Part shown: positions 1 through 5,704 of the stretch, piece by piece
Numbering within the stretch: position 1 is the first letter of the stretch
Layout: every line of letters starts with the position of its first letter
DNA from: Parabacteroides sp.
Lineage (GTDB): Bacteria; Bacteroidota; Bacteroidia; Bacteroidales; Tannerellaceae
NCBI GenBank assembly: GCA_020026285.1
Contig: JAHHQS010000211.1
Span: 1-5,704 of the forward strand
Reading direction: 5' to 3'
DNA: 5,704 bases
Translations under genes and position numbers: made by a program
Notes under the pieces: generated by a model
Database searches by the model: none
Told to the model about the DNA's origin: nothing
What the model saw: only the letters and a program-made list of their open reading frames with translations

Positions 1-41
1 ATAATATCTCTTTACTCATAAAGAAGAAATCAGATTCTTTT

Positions 42-49
42 TAAATTTG
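42..49 (+). promoter_or_regulatory. Possible Bacteroidales -7 box (TAAATTTG) before the 91-aa ORF
   Basis: The octamer TAAATTTG fits the Bacteroidetes sigma-ABfr -7 consensus TAnnTTTG and lies 30 bp before the ATG at 80, giving a plausible short leader. No TTTG-like -33 element is seen at the usual 19-21 bp upstream. In DNA this A+T-rich such octamers arise often by chance, so this is only a candidate. Confidence 0.3.
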
Positions 50-79
50 TATAATTGAACAAACATAAACTGAACTACA

Positions 80-355
80 ATGAAGAAATGTTGCTGGCTA
101 TATGCCAATGAGAAAATTAATACCTATTCAGCCTGTTTTATCGGAAAGACAATCTATGAACTGGTTGATGAGTTCAATCAGGAGGTTGGTGTTACAGGGC
201 TGACTCAGGATCGTGCTTATTATCATGAAGCTCTCTTACATGCTTTTGAAGAGAAAGGGGTGGATGTTTCAGCAATTACAGATGGAACAACAATTAGTTT
301 TGCCCAGCCTATACGTTTTGATGAAGAGAACAGAGCGTTGGTTGTTCTGGATTAG
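80..355 (+). CDS. Small acidic hypothetical protein, 91 aa
   Basis: I do not recognise this protein and assign no function. It is a 91-residue frame with ordinary amino-acid variety rather than the low-complexity look of chance A+T-rich frames. It has about 15 Asp/Glu against 8 Lys/Arg, so it should be acidic, soluble and cytoplasmic: there is no signal peptide or membrane segment. The N-terminus is Cys-rich (Cys4, Cys5, Cys19). Residues 24-36 and 46-60 look helical (YELVDEFNQEV and AYYHEALLHAFEEKG), followed by probable strands at 70-80 and 86-90, which suggests a small mixed alpha/beta fold. The ATG at 80 is the first in frame. No Shine-Dalgarno sequence precedes it, as is usual in Bacteroidetes, and a -7-like box lies 30 bp upstream. 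Downstream DNA is gene-poor, so it appears monocistronic. A regulator, an accessory-element protein or an orphan domain are all possible. Confidence 0.6.
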   Translation: MKKCCWLYANEKINTYSACFIGKTIYELVDEFNQEVGVTGLTQDRAYYHEALLHAFEEKGVDVSAITDGTTISFAQPIRFDEENRALVVLD

Positions 356-911
356 CTGATAATATCGGATAAAAGCTTATATTTGTTCGTTCATAAATTA
401 TATGATTTTTGTTTTCTCAAAGAGGAAAAATTTCTAAGATTCTGTGTGAATATTGATAAAGGGTATAACTGTTCAAAAGGCTGAATTATTCCGTCTGGTG
501 AAGCATGAAGATGAATTCCTGTATAAATTCAAACTTCTCCTCTTGGCTATAATATGCGAAGATAATAATTCTCTTCGTGTACATAATCTAGAATGGATAT
601 GGTTGGTCAGATAATTATATTCTTGATTATATGTAGATAGAAGGAACAATACAATGATTGTTGTTACTCAGGAAATTAGAAGAAGAGAAAAATTAATCAT
701 TAATATCAGAAATATATGTTTGATCATTTATTGGTCATGTTGTATTGTGAAATTTTCAAATGTTATTGGAGATTGAATTTTTTTATTCCCTCAAAATAGA
801 GTAATATTGTGATGCAGATTTAAAGTGGAATGAAAAATACATAAAGGAGAACATTCTTTTTAACATTCCTCCAGAAAAAGAACAAAAAATAGCATATAAT
901 AACAAGAGAAC
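356..911. other. Gene-poor, very A+T-rich spacer with possible decayed coding remnants
   Basis: No intact gene of normal size is found in these 556 bp. Hand counts give about 22-25% G+C at 661-780, against about 55% in the early part of glsA (4561-4620). One + strand frame is open from 450 to 611 (54 codons, no ATG, closed by TAA at 612). It reads like coding sequence in its middle (KAELFRLVKHEDEFLYKFK). After a second stop at 624, the same frame continues from an ATG at 654 to TGA at 774, a 40-codon product rich in Ile, Arg and Cys. These may be debris of one dead gene or chance. TAnnTTTG matches occur at 378-385 and 715-722; the second could in principle serve the phosphoesterase gene at 912, but neither has a clear -33 partner. 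Confidence 0.5.
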
Positions 912-1949
912 ATGAAAAAAAGATCTTTTTTAAAGACTGCTGCTCTTACTTTGGTCGGAGCAAGCGGAATAGGTCGTTTTAATAGTAATAGTGTCAAGGG
1001 AGCCAATCTTTTTGATATGAACGGAATAGAAGGTGTTGAAACAGGAAAGTCACAAACAATCCTAAGTACCTGTACAAAGGATAATGTAACAACGGTCTTG
1101 CTTGAAGGTAAGAAGGAACCATGTATGATGATGCACATTACTGACTCACATATTACTATTCCTTGTGAAGAGGAAGACTCTAAAATATGGAATTACTGTA
1201 AACGTATGCATCAGGCTTATAAAAATACATCCAGTCATCCTTGTGGAGAGAATATTTCGCGTGCAGAATCTTTCCGGATGCTTGTTGATGTGGCAAAACG
1301 AAAGGAAGTGGATTTGCTGGTTCTCTCGGGAGATATCGTTAATTTTCCTTCTCCGGCATCAGTTGCCTTTGTTCATAAGACACTGGAAGAAAGTGGTGTT
1401 CCATACGTTTATGTTGCAGGAAACCACGATTGGCATCTGGAAGGGACACCGGGTAGTGATGACGAAAAGCGACAGAAATATATCCCCGTTTTAAAATCTC
1501 TTTATCAGGGAAAGAATCCGCTGTATAATTCAACCATTGTAAAAGGAATCAACGTTGTTTGTATTGATAATTCTACTTATCAGATTAATCAGGAACAGTT
1601 AGACTTCTTTAAACAGCAGCTGAAGAAAGGCTTTCCTATCGTTTTAGTCATGCATATACCTGTTTGTACATCCCAACATCATGATTCAACAATGGGATAT
1701 GCCAAATGGGGGGCAGAAATCGATAAGATATATGAGCTGGAAGGACGTGAACGTTGGAGTGCTGAAGGAAACAGACCGGAAACTGTTGAATTTCATAAGT
1801 TATTAATGAATACTCCGGATATCATCGTATTATGTGGTCATGTGCATACTTGGCGAGTAGAGCATGAAAAGAATCTTCAGCAATATGTGACTTCTCTTTC
1901 ACGTGATGGTGCATACAGAATCGTTAATTTTTTAGGTTCGGAAGAATAA
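912..1949 (+). CDS. Exported calcineurin-like metallophosphoesterase, 345 aa
   Basis: This is a dinuclear metal-dependent phosphoesterase of the calcineurin-like superfamily (Icc/CpdA-like layout); the substrate cannot be told from sequence. All five metal-site motifs are present in order: DxH at D78/H80, GD at 140-141, GNHD at 170-173, a lone His in VMHIP (H248), and GHVH at 309-312. The catalytic core runs from about residue 70 to 335. Residues 1-20 form a signal-like N-terminus with KKRSFLK followed by a hydrophobic stretch. This resembles a twin-arginine signal, but with Lys-Arg instead of Arg-Arg. No lipobox Cys follows, so a soluble periplasmic enzyme is the likely form. The start at 912 is favoured because it supplies this signal; the leader has no clear Shine-Dalgarno. 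The gene stands alone and ends at a strong terminator. Family assignment is very secure; a nucleotide, phospholipid or protein substrate remains open. Confidence 0.95.
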   Translation: MKKRSFLKTAALTLVGASGIGRFNSNSVKGANLFDMNGIEGVETGKSQTILSTCTKDNVTTVLLEGKKEPCMMMHITDSHITIPCEEEDSKIWNYCKRMHQAYKNTSSHPCGENISRAESFRMLVDVAKRKEVDLLVLSGDIVNFPSPASVAFVHKTLEESGVPYVYVAGNHDWHLEGTPGSDDEKRQKYIPVLKSLYQGKNPLYNSTIVKGINVVCIDNSTYQINQEQLDFFKQQLKKGFPIVLVMHIPVCTSQHHDSTMGYAKWGAEIDKIYELEGRERWSAEGNRPETVEFHKLLMNTPDIIVLCGHVHTWRVEHEKNLQQYVTSLSRDGAYRIVNFLGSEE

Positions 1950-1970
1950 TTTATAAATCAATATAATAGG

Positions 1971-2018
1971 AGAGACCTTGGTGTTTTTATATAAATACCA
2001 AGGTCTCTTTATTTTATT
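1971..2018 (+). terminator. Strong intrinsic terminator of the phosphoesterase gene
   Basis: A perfect 12-bp inverted repeat (AGAGACCTTGGT at 1971-1982 with ACCAAGGTCTCT at 1997-2008) can extend inward by four more pairs, one of them G-U, to leave a six-base loop. It is followed directly by a T-rich tract. It starts 22 bp after the phosphoesterase stop. Read from the opposite strand the hairpin has no good U-tract, so it should work mainly in the + direction, although it is also the nearest strong hairpin downstream of the converging M50 gene. Confidence 0.92.
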
Positions 2019-2136
2019 CAGATGATTTTATTCGGTGATGATACTTTTACATTTCTACAAGGATGGAAAGATAAAACGGTCTCCTGCTTTGAAAAAAACA
2101 TATCGTAATTAATGGAAACAGATTCTGTCTTTTACA

Positions 2137-3309
2137 TCATTGGAGAGGTTTTGATTCAAATGTTGTACCGGGATCCTTTTGTAAGGATCTCGCATATTCA
2201 ACCAGCTCTTTCTCATTAATAATTTCGCCAGGAATATGATACCTGTCACAGACTTTCTGGAATTTCAGATAAATCTGATTCGCCTTTTCTTCGTTATGTT
2301 CATGAAGCAGAGCCAGTACATATTGAACACGGAGAGCGGTAGGACGAAAGGCTGACTGCATCTTGATGTAATTCAAGGTTGGCTTGTCGAGCAGGCGTTC
2401 GATATTCATCCCTTCGACAGGAGAAACCAGATAGACATAAATCTTCTCCAGCATCATTTCATGCTGGTAGATTTCTACCATTTCATGTTCATGCCCCTGC
2501 ATATCTCGAAGGATGCTGTGAGCTTTGCGGAAATCCTTTCGGGCTATAGCGAGTGAAAGGTCGAAATTGACAGCCATTGCATGAATGGTATTGGAATAAT
2601 CGATTTCCTGGTCGGTGCATAAATAATCATACATGACTTCATGGATTGTTTTTCCTTGGGAAAACAGTCCGATAACTTCCATTGTTTTCAGAAAGACATT
2701 CGTTGAGAAACGGTCGTTTCTTAAATTCAGTATATTGCTTCCATCATTGGGCAGACTGGTGGAAGAGAAAGGTATTCCGTTAATGATGGCCAATATAAGA
2801 CCGATTATGCCTGAACCATAAATCAAAACGGAAGCCGCATAGGGTATGTCTTTCTGAAAGAACAGAAAGACAACCAGAGCAACCAGAAAAGAGAAGATGT
2901 TCATCAGTACTCCTCCTGCATTATAAAAGGCAATTCCGAAATCGGTATCTCCTTTTTCAGGTGGCATCATTAAACATTGTCCTGCAGCTCCGGGAATATT
3001 AAAGCGGGATAGATGGAACTTCCCATCCCGACGAGTCAGTACAAATCCGGCTATCATGAAAGAGATGAAACTCCATCCCCGAATCAGAGCAGCCAGCATG
3101 TGTCCGAATTCATGAATGATAATCTGTAGGAAGAAGGCTGCTACAATCAGTATCATTCCAAATAACAACCTCAATATAAAAGGTAGAAAACCAATCTTCT
3201 CACCGTAATCATCTATTATCAGGAAACTAATTCCAGCTCCAATCAGAGAGGAGAGAAGAAAAATAATTACAATGAGAAGAGCTTTTTTTATCTGTTCTTT
3301 TTTATCCAT
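2137..3309 (-). CDS. M50-like (site-2-protease-type) membrane metalloprotease with helical C-terminal domain, 390 aa
   Basis: This is a polytopic inner-membrane protein with the hallmarks of the M50 intramembrane zinc proteases. The HExxH zinc motif is HEFGH at 66-70 (ligands H66 and H70, catalytic E67) at the end of a membrane helix. The third ligand is probably D189 in LPNDG, preceded by the NxxP element N177-P180, which matches the family's second motif. Hydrophobic segments lie near residues 9-32, 42-65, 80-92, 131-151 and 156-180. No PDZ domain is seen. From about 200 to 390 the protein is soluble and mostly helical, possibly TPR-like, and carries the motif-poor half of the chain. It follows the SPFH gene by 11 bp on the same strand, so the two are probably co-transcribed. 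The leader before ATG has only a weak GGA. The substrate is unknown. The protease call rests on intact metal ligands, not on a recognised subfamily. Confidence 0.85.
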   Translation of the reverse strand: MDKKEQIKKALLIVIIFLLSSLIGAGISFLIIDDYGEKIGFLPFILRLLFGMILIVAAFFLQIIIHEFGHMLAALIRGWSFISFMIAGFVLTRRDGKFHLSRFNIPGAAGQCLMMPPEKGDTDFGIAFYNAGGVLMNIFSFLVALVVFLFFQKDIPYAASVLIYGSGIIGLILAIINGIPFSSTSLPNDGSNILNLRNDRFSTNVFLKTMEVIGLFSQGKTIHEVMYDYLCTDQEIDYSNTIHAMAVNFDLSLAIARKDFRKAHSILRDMQGHEHEMVEIYQHEMMLEKIYVYLVSPVEGMNIERLLDKPTLNYIKMQSAFRPTALRVQYVLALLHEHNEEKANQIYLKFQKVCDRYHIPGEIINEKELVEYARSLQKDPGTTFESKPLQ

Positions 3310-3320
3310 TATCTATCCGT

Positions 3321-4259
3321 TCAATGGTTGGCTGAACTTGTATTTACAACAGGCTGCGCTGCTTCGTCTGCACAAAGTACGACTAACAGATTGCTGACCA
3401 TATCGGCTTTCTTTTCATCGTTCAATTTGACTATATCTTCGTCTGACAGCTTGTTAAGTGCCATCTTGACCATCGATACCGCTCCTTCTACAATCTTTTC
3501 ACGAGCTGATATAATGGCTGATGCCTGTTGACGACGCAACATGACGGCTGCAATTTCAGGAGCGTATGCCAGATAATTGATACGAGCTTCCAATACTTCC
3601 ATTCCGGCCATAGCCAGACGCTCGTTCAGCTTCTGTTCCAGCTGTACGTTAATTTCTTCACCGCCCGAACGAAGAGTCAGTTCGGAAGGAGAAGAATCAT
3701 TATCATCGTATGCATAATCTCCTGCCACCTGACGTAAGGCTGCATCACTTTGGATTTTGACGAAGTTTTCAAATGCATTCATCCTGCTGGCTACTGCATT
3801 CTGTGAAGTACTTTGAGTGTTACTGGCCATTGTTTGTGCATCGATCTCGAACATGGCTTTATAAGTATCTTGAAGCTTCCAGACTAAAACCAATCCGATC
3901 ATGATCGGATTACCAATCTTATCGTTAACCTTGATAGGTTCTACATCTAAATTTCTTGCACGTAAAGACAATTTCTTTTTATCAAGGAAAGGGTTTACCC
4001 AGAAAAAACCTGTTTGTTTAAATGTACCTTTATATTTCCCAAAGAAAATCATTACACGAGCCTCATTGGGTTCCAGTTCCATGTAGCCGCCTATTATTAT
4101 AAACCAGCATATGACAAATATTCCGCCAAGAACATAAAAAGGAATCATAAAAGACATGAAGCAGCCTGCAATAATTGCTGTAAATAAAATCAGATGAACG
4201 AAAAGCATAAAAAAACCATTCATCTTGAATCCTTTGAAATCGTTTTCTTTTGTTTCCAT
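3321..4259 (-). CDS. SPFH/Band 7 domain membrane scaffold protein, 312 aa
   Basis: Proteins of the SPFH (stomatin/prohibitin/flotillin/HflK-C) superfamily oligomerise on membranes and organise or restrain membrane proteins, often proteases. Two hydrophobic segments at about 14-34 and 37-57 form a hairpin anchor. They are followed directly by the SPFH core (about 58-250): the entry YMELEPNEARVMIFFGKY, a GFFWVNPF turn, and the late motif YAPEIAAVMLRRQQA (232-246). An acidic loop (about 180-202, DDNDSSPSE) sits before the long helix. Residues 247-295 form a helical tail, and the last 15 are Ala/Asn/Ser-rich and probably disordered. It is the first gene of a leftward pair with the M50 protease 11 bp downstream. 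The ATG at 4259 precedes the anchor and lacks a Shine-Dalgarno. A -7-like box lies 20 bp upstream. It resembles the bacterial SPFH group with two N-terminal membrane helices rather than HflC or HflK. Confidence 0.93.
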   Translation of the reverse strand: METKENDFKGFKMNGFFMLFVHLILFTAIIAGCFMSFMIPFYVLGGIFVICWFIIIGGYMELEPNEARVMIFFGKYKGTFKQTGFFWVNPFLDKKKLSLRARNLDVEPIKVNDKIGNPIMIGLVLVWKLQDTYKAMFEIDAQTMASNTQSTSQNAVASRMNAFENFVKIQSDAALRQVAGDYAYDDNDSSPSELTLRSGGEEINVQLEQKLNERLAMAGMEVLEARINYLAYAPEIAAVMLRRQQASAIISAREKIVEGAVSMVKMALNKLSDEDIVKLNDEKKADMVSNLLVVLCADEAAQPVVNTSSANH

Positions 4260-4268
4260 GGTGTAATT

Positions 4269-4284
4269 TTTTTGTATACAAAAA
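4269..4284. repeat. 16-bp perfect palindrome with a nearby direct half-repeat in the divergent spacer
   Basis: TTTTTGTATACAAAAA is a perfect 16-bp palindrome centred between 4276 and 4277, only 10 bp before the SPFH start codon. It overlaps the candidate -7 box of that gene. The 9-mer TTTTGTATA within it (4270-4278) recurs in the same direction at 4294-4302, 24 bp away. Position and symmetry suit a dimeric repressor site, but the bases are all A+T apart from the central G and C, so chance symmetry is possible. Confidence 0.35.
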
Positions 4285-4286
4285 TA
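4279..4286 (-). promoter_or_regulatory. Candidate -7 box (TATTTTTG) for the SPFH-M50 operon
   Basis: On the - strand TATTTTTG matches the Bacteroidetes -7 consensus TAnnTTTG and lies 19 bp before the SPFH ATG. Transcription would begin close to 4272 and leave a very short leader. No TTTG -33 element is seen at the expected distance. It overlaps the 16-bp palindrome, which would let a bound protein block transcription. Confidence 0.4.
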
Positions 4287-4393
4287 ATAAATATTTTGTA
4301 TAACTGATGTTGTTTCAGTTTCTATTCCAGGAGCGTTGTTTTATTATGCTTTATAATATGAGTCGGAAATGAAAGAGGCTTGATTGTTTTCCT

Positions 4394-4401
4394 TATTTTT
4401 G
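4394..4401 (+). promoter_or_regulatory. Candidate -7 box (TATTTTTG) for glsA
   Basis: TATTTTTG is a full match to TAnnTTTG, 93 bp before the glsA ATG. Initiation near 4408 would give a leader of about 87 nt that holds three copies of GAATCA (4426, 4432 and 4444) and a 10-codon upstream ORF. A good -33 TTTG is not present; a TTG at 4380-4382 is too close to serve. Confidence 0.4.
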
Positions 4402-4458
4402 CATTGTTAAACAACTATTCAATCCGAATCAGAATCAAATCTGGAATCATCAGGAAAA

Positions 4459-4491
4459 ATGGATTATCGGAATAGCTTTGAACACCTTTAG
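4459..4491 (+). CDS. Possible 10-codon leader ORF upstream of glsA
   Basis: ATG at 4459 is preceded four bases upstream by AGGA (4452-4455), a better ribosome-binding sequence than anything before glsA. It reads MDYRNSFEHL and stops at TAG (4489-4491), three bases before the glsA ATG. It is in the same frame as glsA: only TAG and a TTT codon separate the two. It could couple translation into glsA, or be a former N-terminal extension cut by a stop, or be chance. There is no run of a single amino acid that would mark a classic attenuator peptide. Confidence 0.22.
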   Translation: MDYRNSFEHL

Positions 4492-4494
4492 TTT

Positions 4495-5424
4495 ATGTAT
4501 ATGAATCATTCTATCGATTACAAACAGATTTTATCGGAGATTTATCAGGAAATTCAGCCGTATGCGAAGGCGGGGAAGCAGGCAACCTATATACCGGCAC
4601 TGGCTGAAGTCAATCCCGATCAGTTCGGAATGTGTATTCATACCGTGGAAGGAGAAGTCTTTACCTGTGAACAGGCTGAGATTCGCTTTTCCATTCAGAG
4701 TATCTCGAAAGTGTTTTCTTTGGCTGCCTGTCTTTCTTTTTATGGAGACAAAATATGGGAAAGAGTGGGCAAGGAGCCATCTGGCTCTGCCTTTAATTCT
4801 CTGGTACTGTTGGAGGCCGAGAAAGGTATTCCTAGAAATCCGTTCATCAATGCGGGGGCTATTGTGCTGGCCGATATATTATTGTCGCATAGTGATAATG
4901 CAGAAGTACAGTTCCTGGAGTTTATCCGTAAGATCAGCAGATGTAAAACGGTGGATTATCGGGAGGATGTAGCAAAGGGGGAACGGGAACAAGGCTTTCT
5001 GAATGCAGCCATTGCCAATATGCTGAAATATCATGGGAATATAAAAGGTGACATAGAACGTGTTCTTCAGTTTTATTTCCGGATGTGTTCTATCGAGATG
5101 AACTGTAGAGAACTGGCTCAGGCATTCCTGCCTTTTACAAACAGTATTCCATTCGATTACCAGGGAGTGAAGCTGACCCGTAGTCAGGTGAAGCGGATCA
5201 ATGCCATCATGCAGACTTGTGGATTCTATGATGAAGCCGGTGAGTTTTCATTTCTGGTAGGTCTGCCGGGAAAGAGTGGTGTTGGTGGAGGAATAGCAGC
5301 CGTTTGTCCGCAGCGTTATTCCACCGTGGTATGGAGTCCTCGTTTAAACGAAAAAGGGAATTCTGTTATGGGCATGAAGGCTTTGGAATTGCTGACCACT
5401 AAAACGGAGGAATCTATTTTCTGA
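4495..5424 (+). CDS. glsA: Glutaminase GlsA (serine-type, beta-lactamase fold), 309 aa
   Basis: The enzyme hydrolyses L-glutamine to L-glutamate and ammonia in the cytoplasm, feeding nitrogen metabolism and, in some gut bacteria, glutamate-dependent acid resistance. The length is typical of bacterial glutaminases (E. coli GlsA2 is 308 aa). The SxxK catalytic pair is S69/K72 in FSIQSISK, followed by PSGSAFNSL (95-103), NPFINAG with N119, a Glu near 163 and N170, Y194, Y245, and the KSGVGGG loop at 260-266. All expected active-site groups are therefore present. There is no signal peptide. The start is uncertain between ATG 4495 and ATG 4501: neither has a Shine-Dalgarno, and the family N-terminus is variable. 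It is divergent from the SPFH operon and appears monocistronic. No glutamate decarboxylase or GABA antiporter gene lies in the window, unlike the gad-linked glutaminases of some Bacteroides. No strong terminator follows it. Confidence 0.97.
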   Translation: MYMNHSIDYKQILSEIYQEIQPYAKAGKQATYIPALAEVNPDQFGMCIHTVEGEVFTCEQAEIRFSIQSISKVFSLAACLSFYGDKIWERVGKEPSGSAFNSLVLLEAEKGIPRNPFINAGAIVLADILLSHSDNAEVQFLEFIRKISRCKTVDYREDVAKGEREQGFLNAAIANMLKYHGNIKGDIERVLQFYFRMCSIEMNCRELAQAFLPFTNSIPFDYQGVKLTRSQVKRINAIMQTCGFYDEAGEFSFLVGLPGKSGVGGGIAAVCPQRYSTVVWSPRLNEKGNSVMGMKALELLTTKTEESIF

Positions 5425-5586
5425 TCAAATCTGTTATGTCCTGATATTATATGTGTCAATGTGTTTTCCCCCTAGTCACGAAATGACTATAAATTATTGT
5501 TTTTGGGCTGTGCAAGCAAGAAACATTAGTTTCAGATAATAAAATAATAACAATCAAGAAATCTGAATTTGGCCGGAAAAAGAAAT

Positions 5587-5619
5587 AAAAAAAGCAATTA
5601 TCCTATCAGATAACTGCTT
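5587..5619 (-). terminator. Intrinsic terminator of the tRNA-Phe gene
   Basis: On the - strand an 11-bp stem (AAGCAGTTATC with GATAATTGCTT, one G-U pair) closes a six-base loop and runs straight into seven T's (A-run 5587-5593 on the + strand). The hairpin begins five bases after the mature tRNA 3' end, so the transcript carries almost no trailer. Confidence 0.88.
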
Positions 5620-5623
5620 GAAG

Positions 5624-5696
5624 TGGTACCACCAGGAATCGAACCGGGGACACAAGGATTTTCAGTCCTTTGCTCTACCAACTGAGCTATGGCACC
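5624..5696 (-). tRNA. tRNA-Phe (anticodon GAA)
   Basis: The 73-nt cloverleaf folds completely on the - strand. It has a 7-bp acceptor stem (GGTGCCA with TGGTACC, one G-U pair), a 4-bp D stem (GCTC/GAGC), and a 5-bp anticodon stem (AAGGA/TCCTT) with loop CTGAAAA. The anticodon GAA (5661-5663) reads UUC and UUU. The variable loop is GTGTC and the T-loop is TTCGATT. The discriminator base is A; the CCA tail is not encoded (the next bases are CTT), so it must be added after transcription. The T-stem (CCCGG with CCTGG) has one apparent C-U mismatch at its middle pair, positions 51-63. Its promoter lies beyond the right edge, and a terminator follows at once. Confidence 0.97.
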
Positions 5697-5704
5697 AACA
5701 TTTT

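Noticed and set aside
860..1138. 92-codon frame on the - strand overlapping the start of the phosphoesterase gene
   Set aside because: Antisense to a well-supported gene, low-complexity Leu/Phe-rich product, no family features.
2092..2125. T-run (on the - strand) with a short inverted repeat downstream of the M50 gene
   Set aside because: The repeat around ACAGATTCTGT leaves almost no loop and is separated from the T-run by about 15 bases; not a credible terminator.
4063..4281. 72-codon - strand frame overlapping the start of the SPFH gene
   Set aside because: It is an alternative frame of the SPFH N-terminus and promoter with an implausible composition.
4302..4320. AACTGA/TCAGTT inverted repeat in the divergent spacer
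   Set aside because: Six-bp arms with a seven-base loop and no link to a start codon or T-run; expected by chance in this composition.
4426..4449. Three copies of GAATCA in the glsA leader
   Set aside because: Short, unevenly spaced hexamers without symmetry; noted in the promoter entry but not enough for an operator call.
4562..4972. 136-codon + frame inside glsA
   Set aside because: Shadow frame within a gene whose active-site motifs are all in the other frame; Arg/Trp-rich chance product.
5473..5489. Small hairpin TAGTCA-CGAAA-TGACTA after glsA
   Set aside because: Only six base pairs, and a T-run appears only about 10 bases later, so it is too weak to call a glsA terminator.
5624..5704. 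tRNA-Phe as an integration (attachment) site
   Set aside because: No second copy of the tRNA 3' end and no integrase or other mobile gene is present in the window.

Overview
The window looks like chromosomal DNA from a gut-type Bacteroidales bacterium (Bacteroides, Phocaeicola or a close relative). This is inferred from several traits: very A+T-rich spacers, starts mostly without a good Shine-Dalgarno sequence, TAnnTTTG-like -7 boxes in spacers, a tRNA gene whose CCA end is not encoded, and the general look of the proteins. The species cannot be fixed from the sequence alone. No mobile element, CRISPR array, rRNA or phage module is visible.

Left part (1-1949, + strand). A 91-residue acidic protein of unknown function comes first. 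It is followed by about 550 bp of very A+T-rich DNA holding no convincing intact gene, only stop-interrupted, coding-looking stretches. Next is an exported calcineurin-like metallophosphoesterase with all five metal-site motifs, closed by a strong intrinsic terminator at 1971-2018.

Middle part (2137-4259, - strand). Two membrane-protein genes 11 bp apart form an apparent operon read leftward. The first encodes an SPFH/Band 7 scaffold with two N-terminal membrane segments. The second encodes an M50 (site-2-protease-like) integral membrane metalloprotease with a roughly 190-residue helical C-terminal domain. Pairing of a membrane protease with an SPFH scaffold is known from FtsH-HflK/C and from stomatin-type operons with NfeD-like partners. 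A functional partnership here is inference, but it is the most interesting system in the window.

Right part (4260-5704). A 235-bp divergent spacer carries a -7-like box for each direction, a 16-bp perfect palindrome over the SPFH-side box, and a 10-codon upstream ORF ending three bases before the start of glsA (glutaminase). That small ORF is in frame with glsA and separated from it only by TAG and one codon. After glsA, a tRNA-Phe(GAA) gene with its own intrinsic terminator is read toward glsA on the - strand. Its T-stem contains one apparent C-U mismatch.

The genes do not form one pathway. The window is best read as four independent units: the small ORF, the phosphoesterase, the SPFH-M50 operon with glsA diverging from it, and the tRNA gene.
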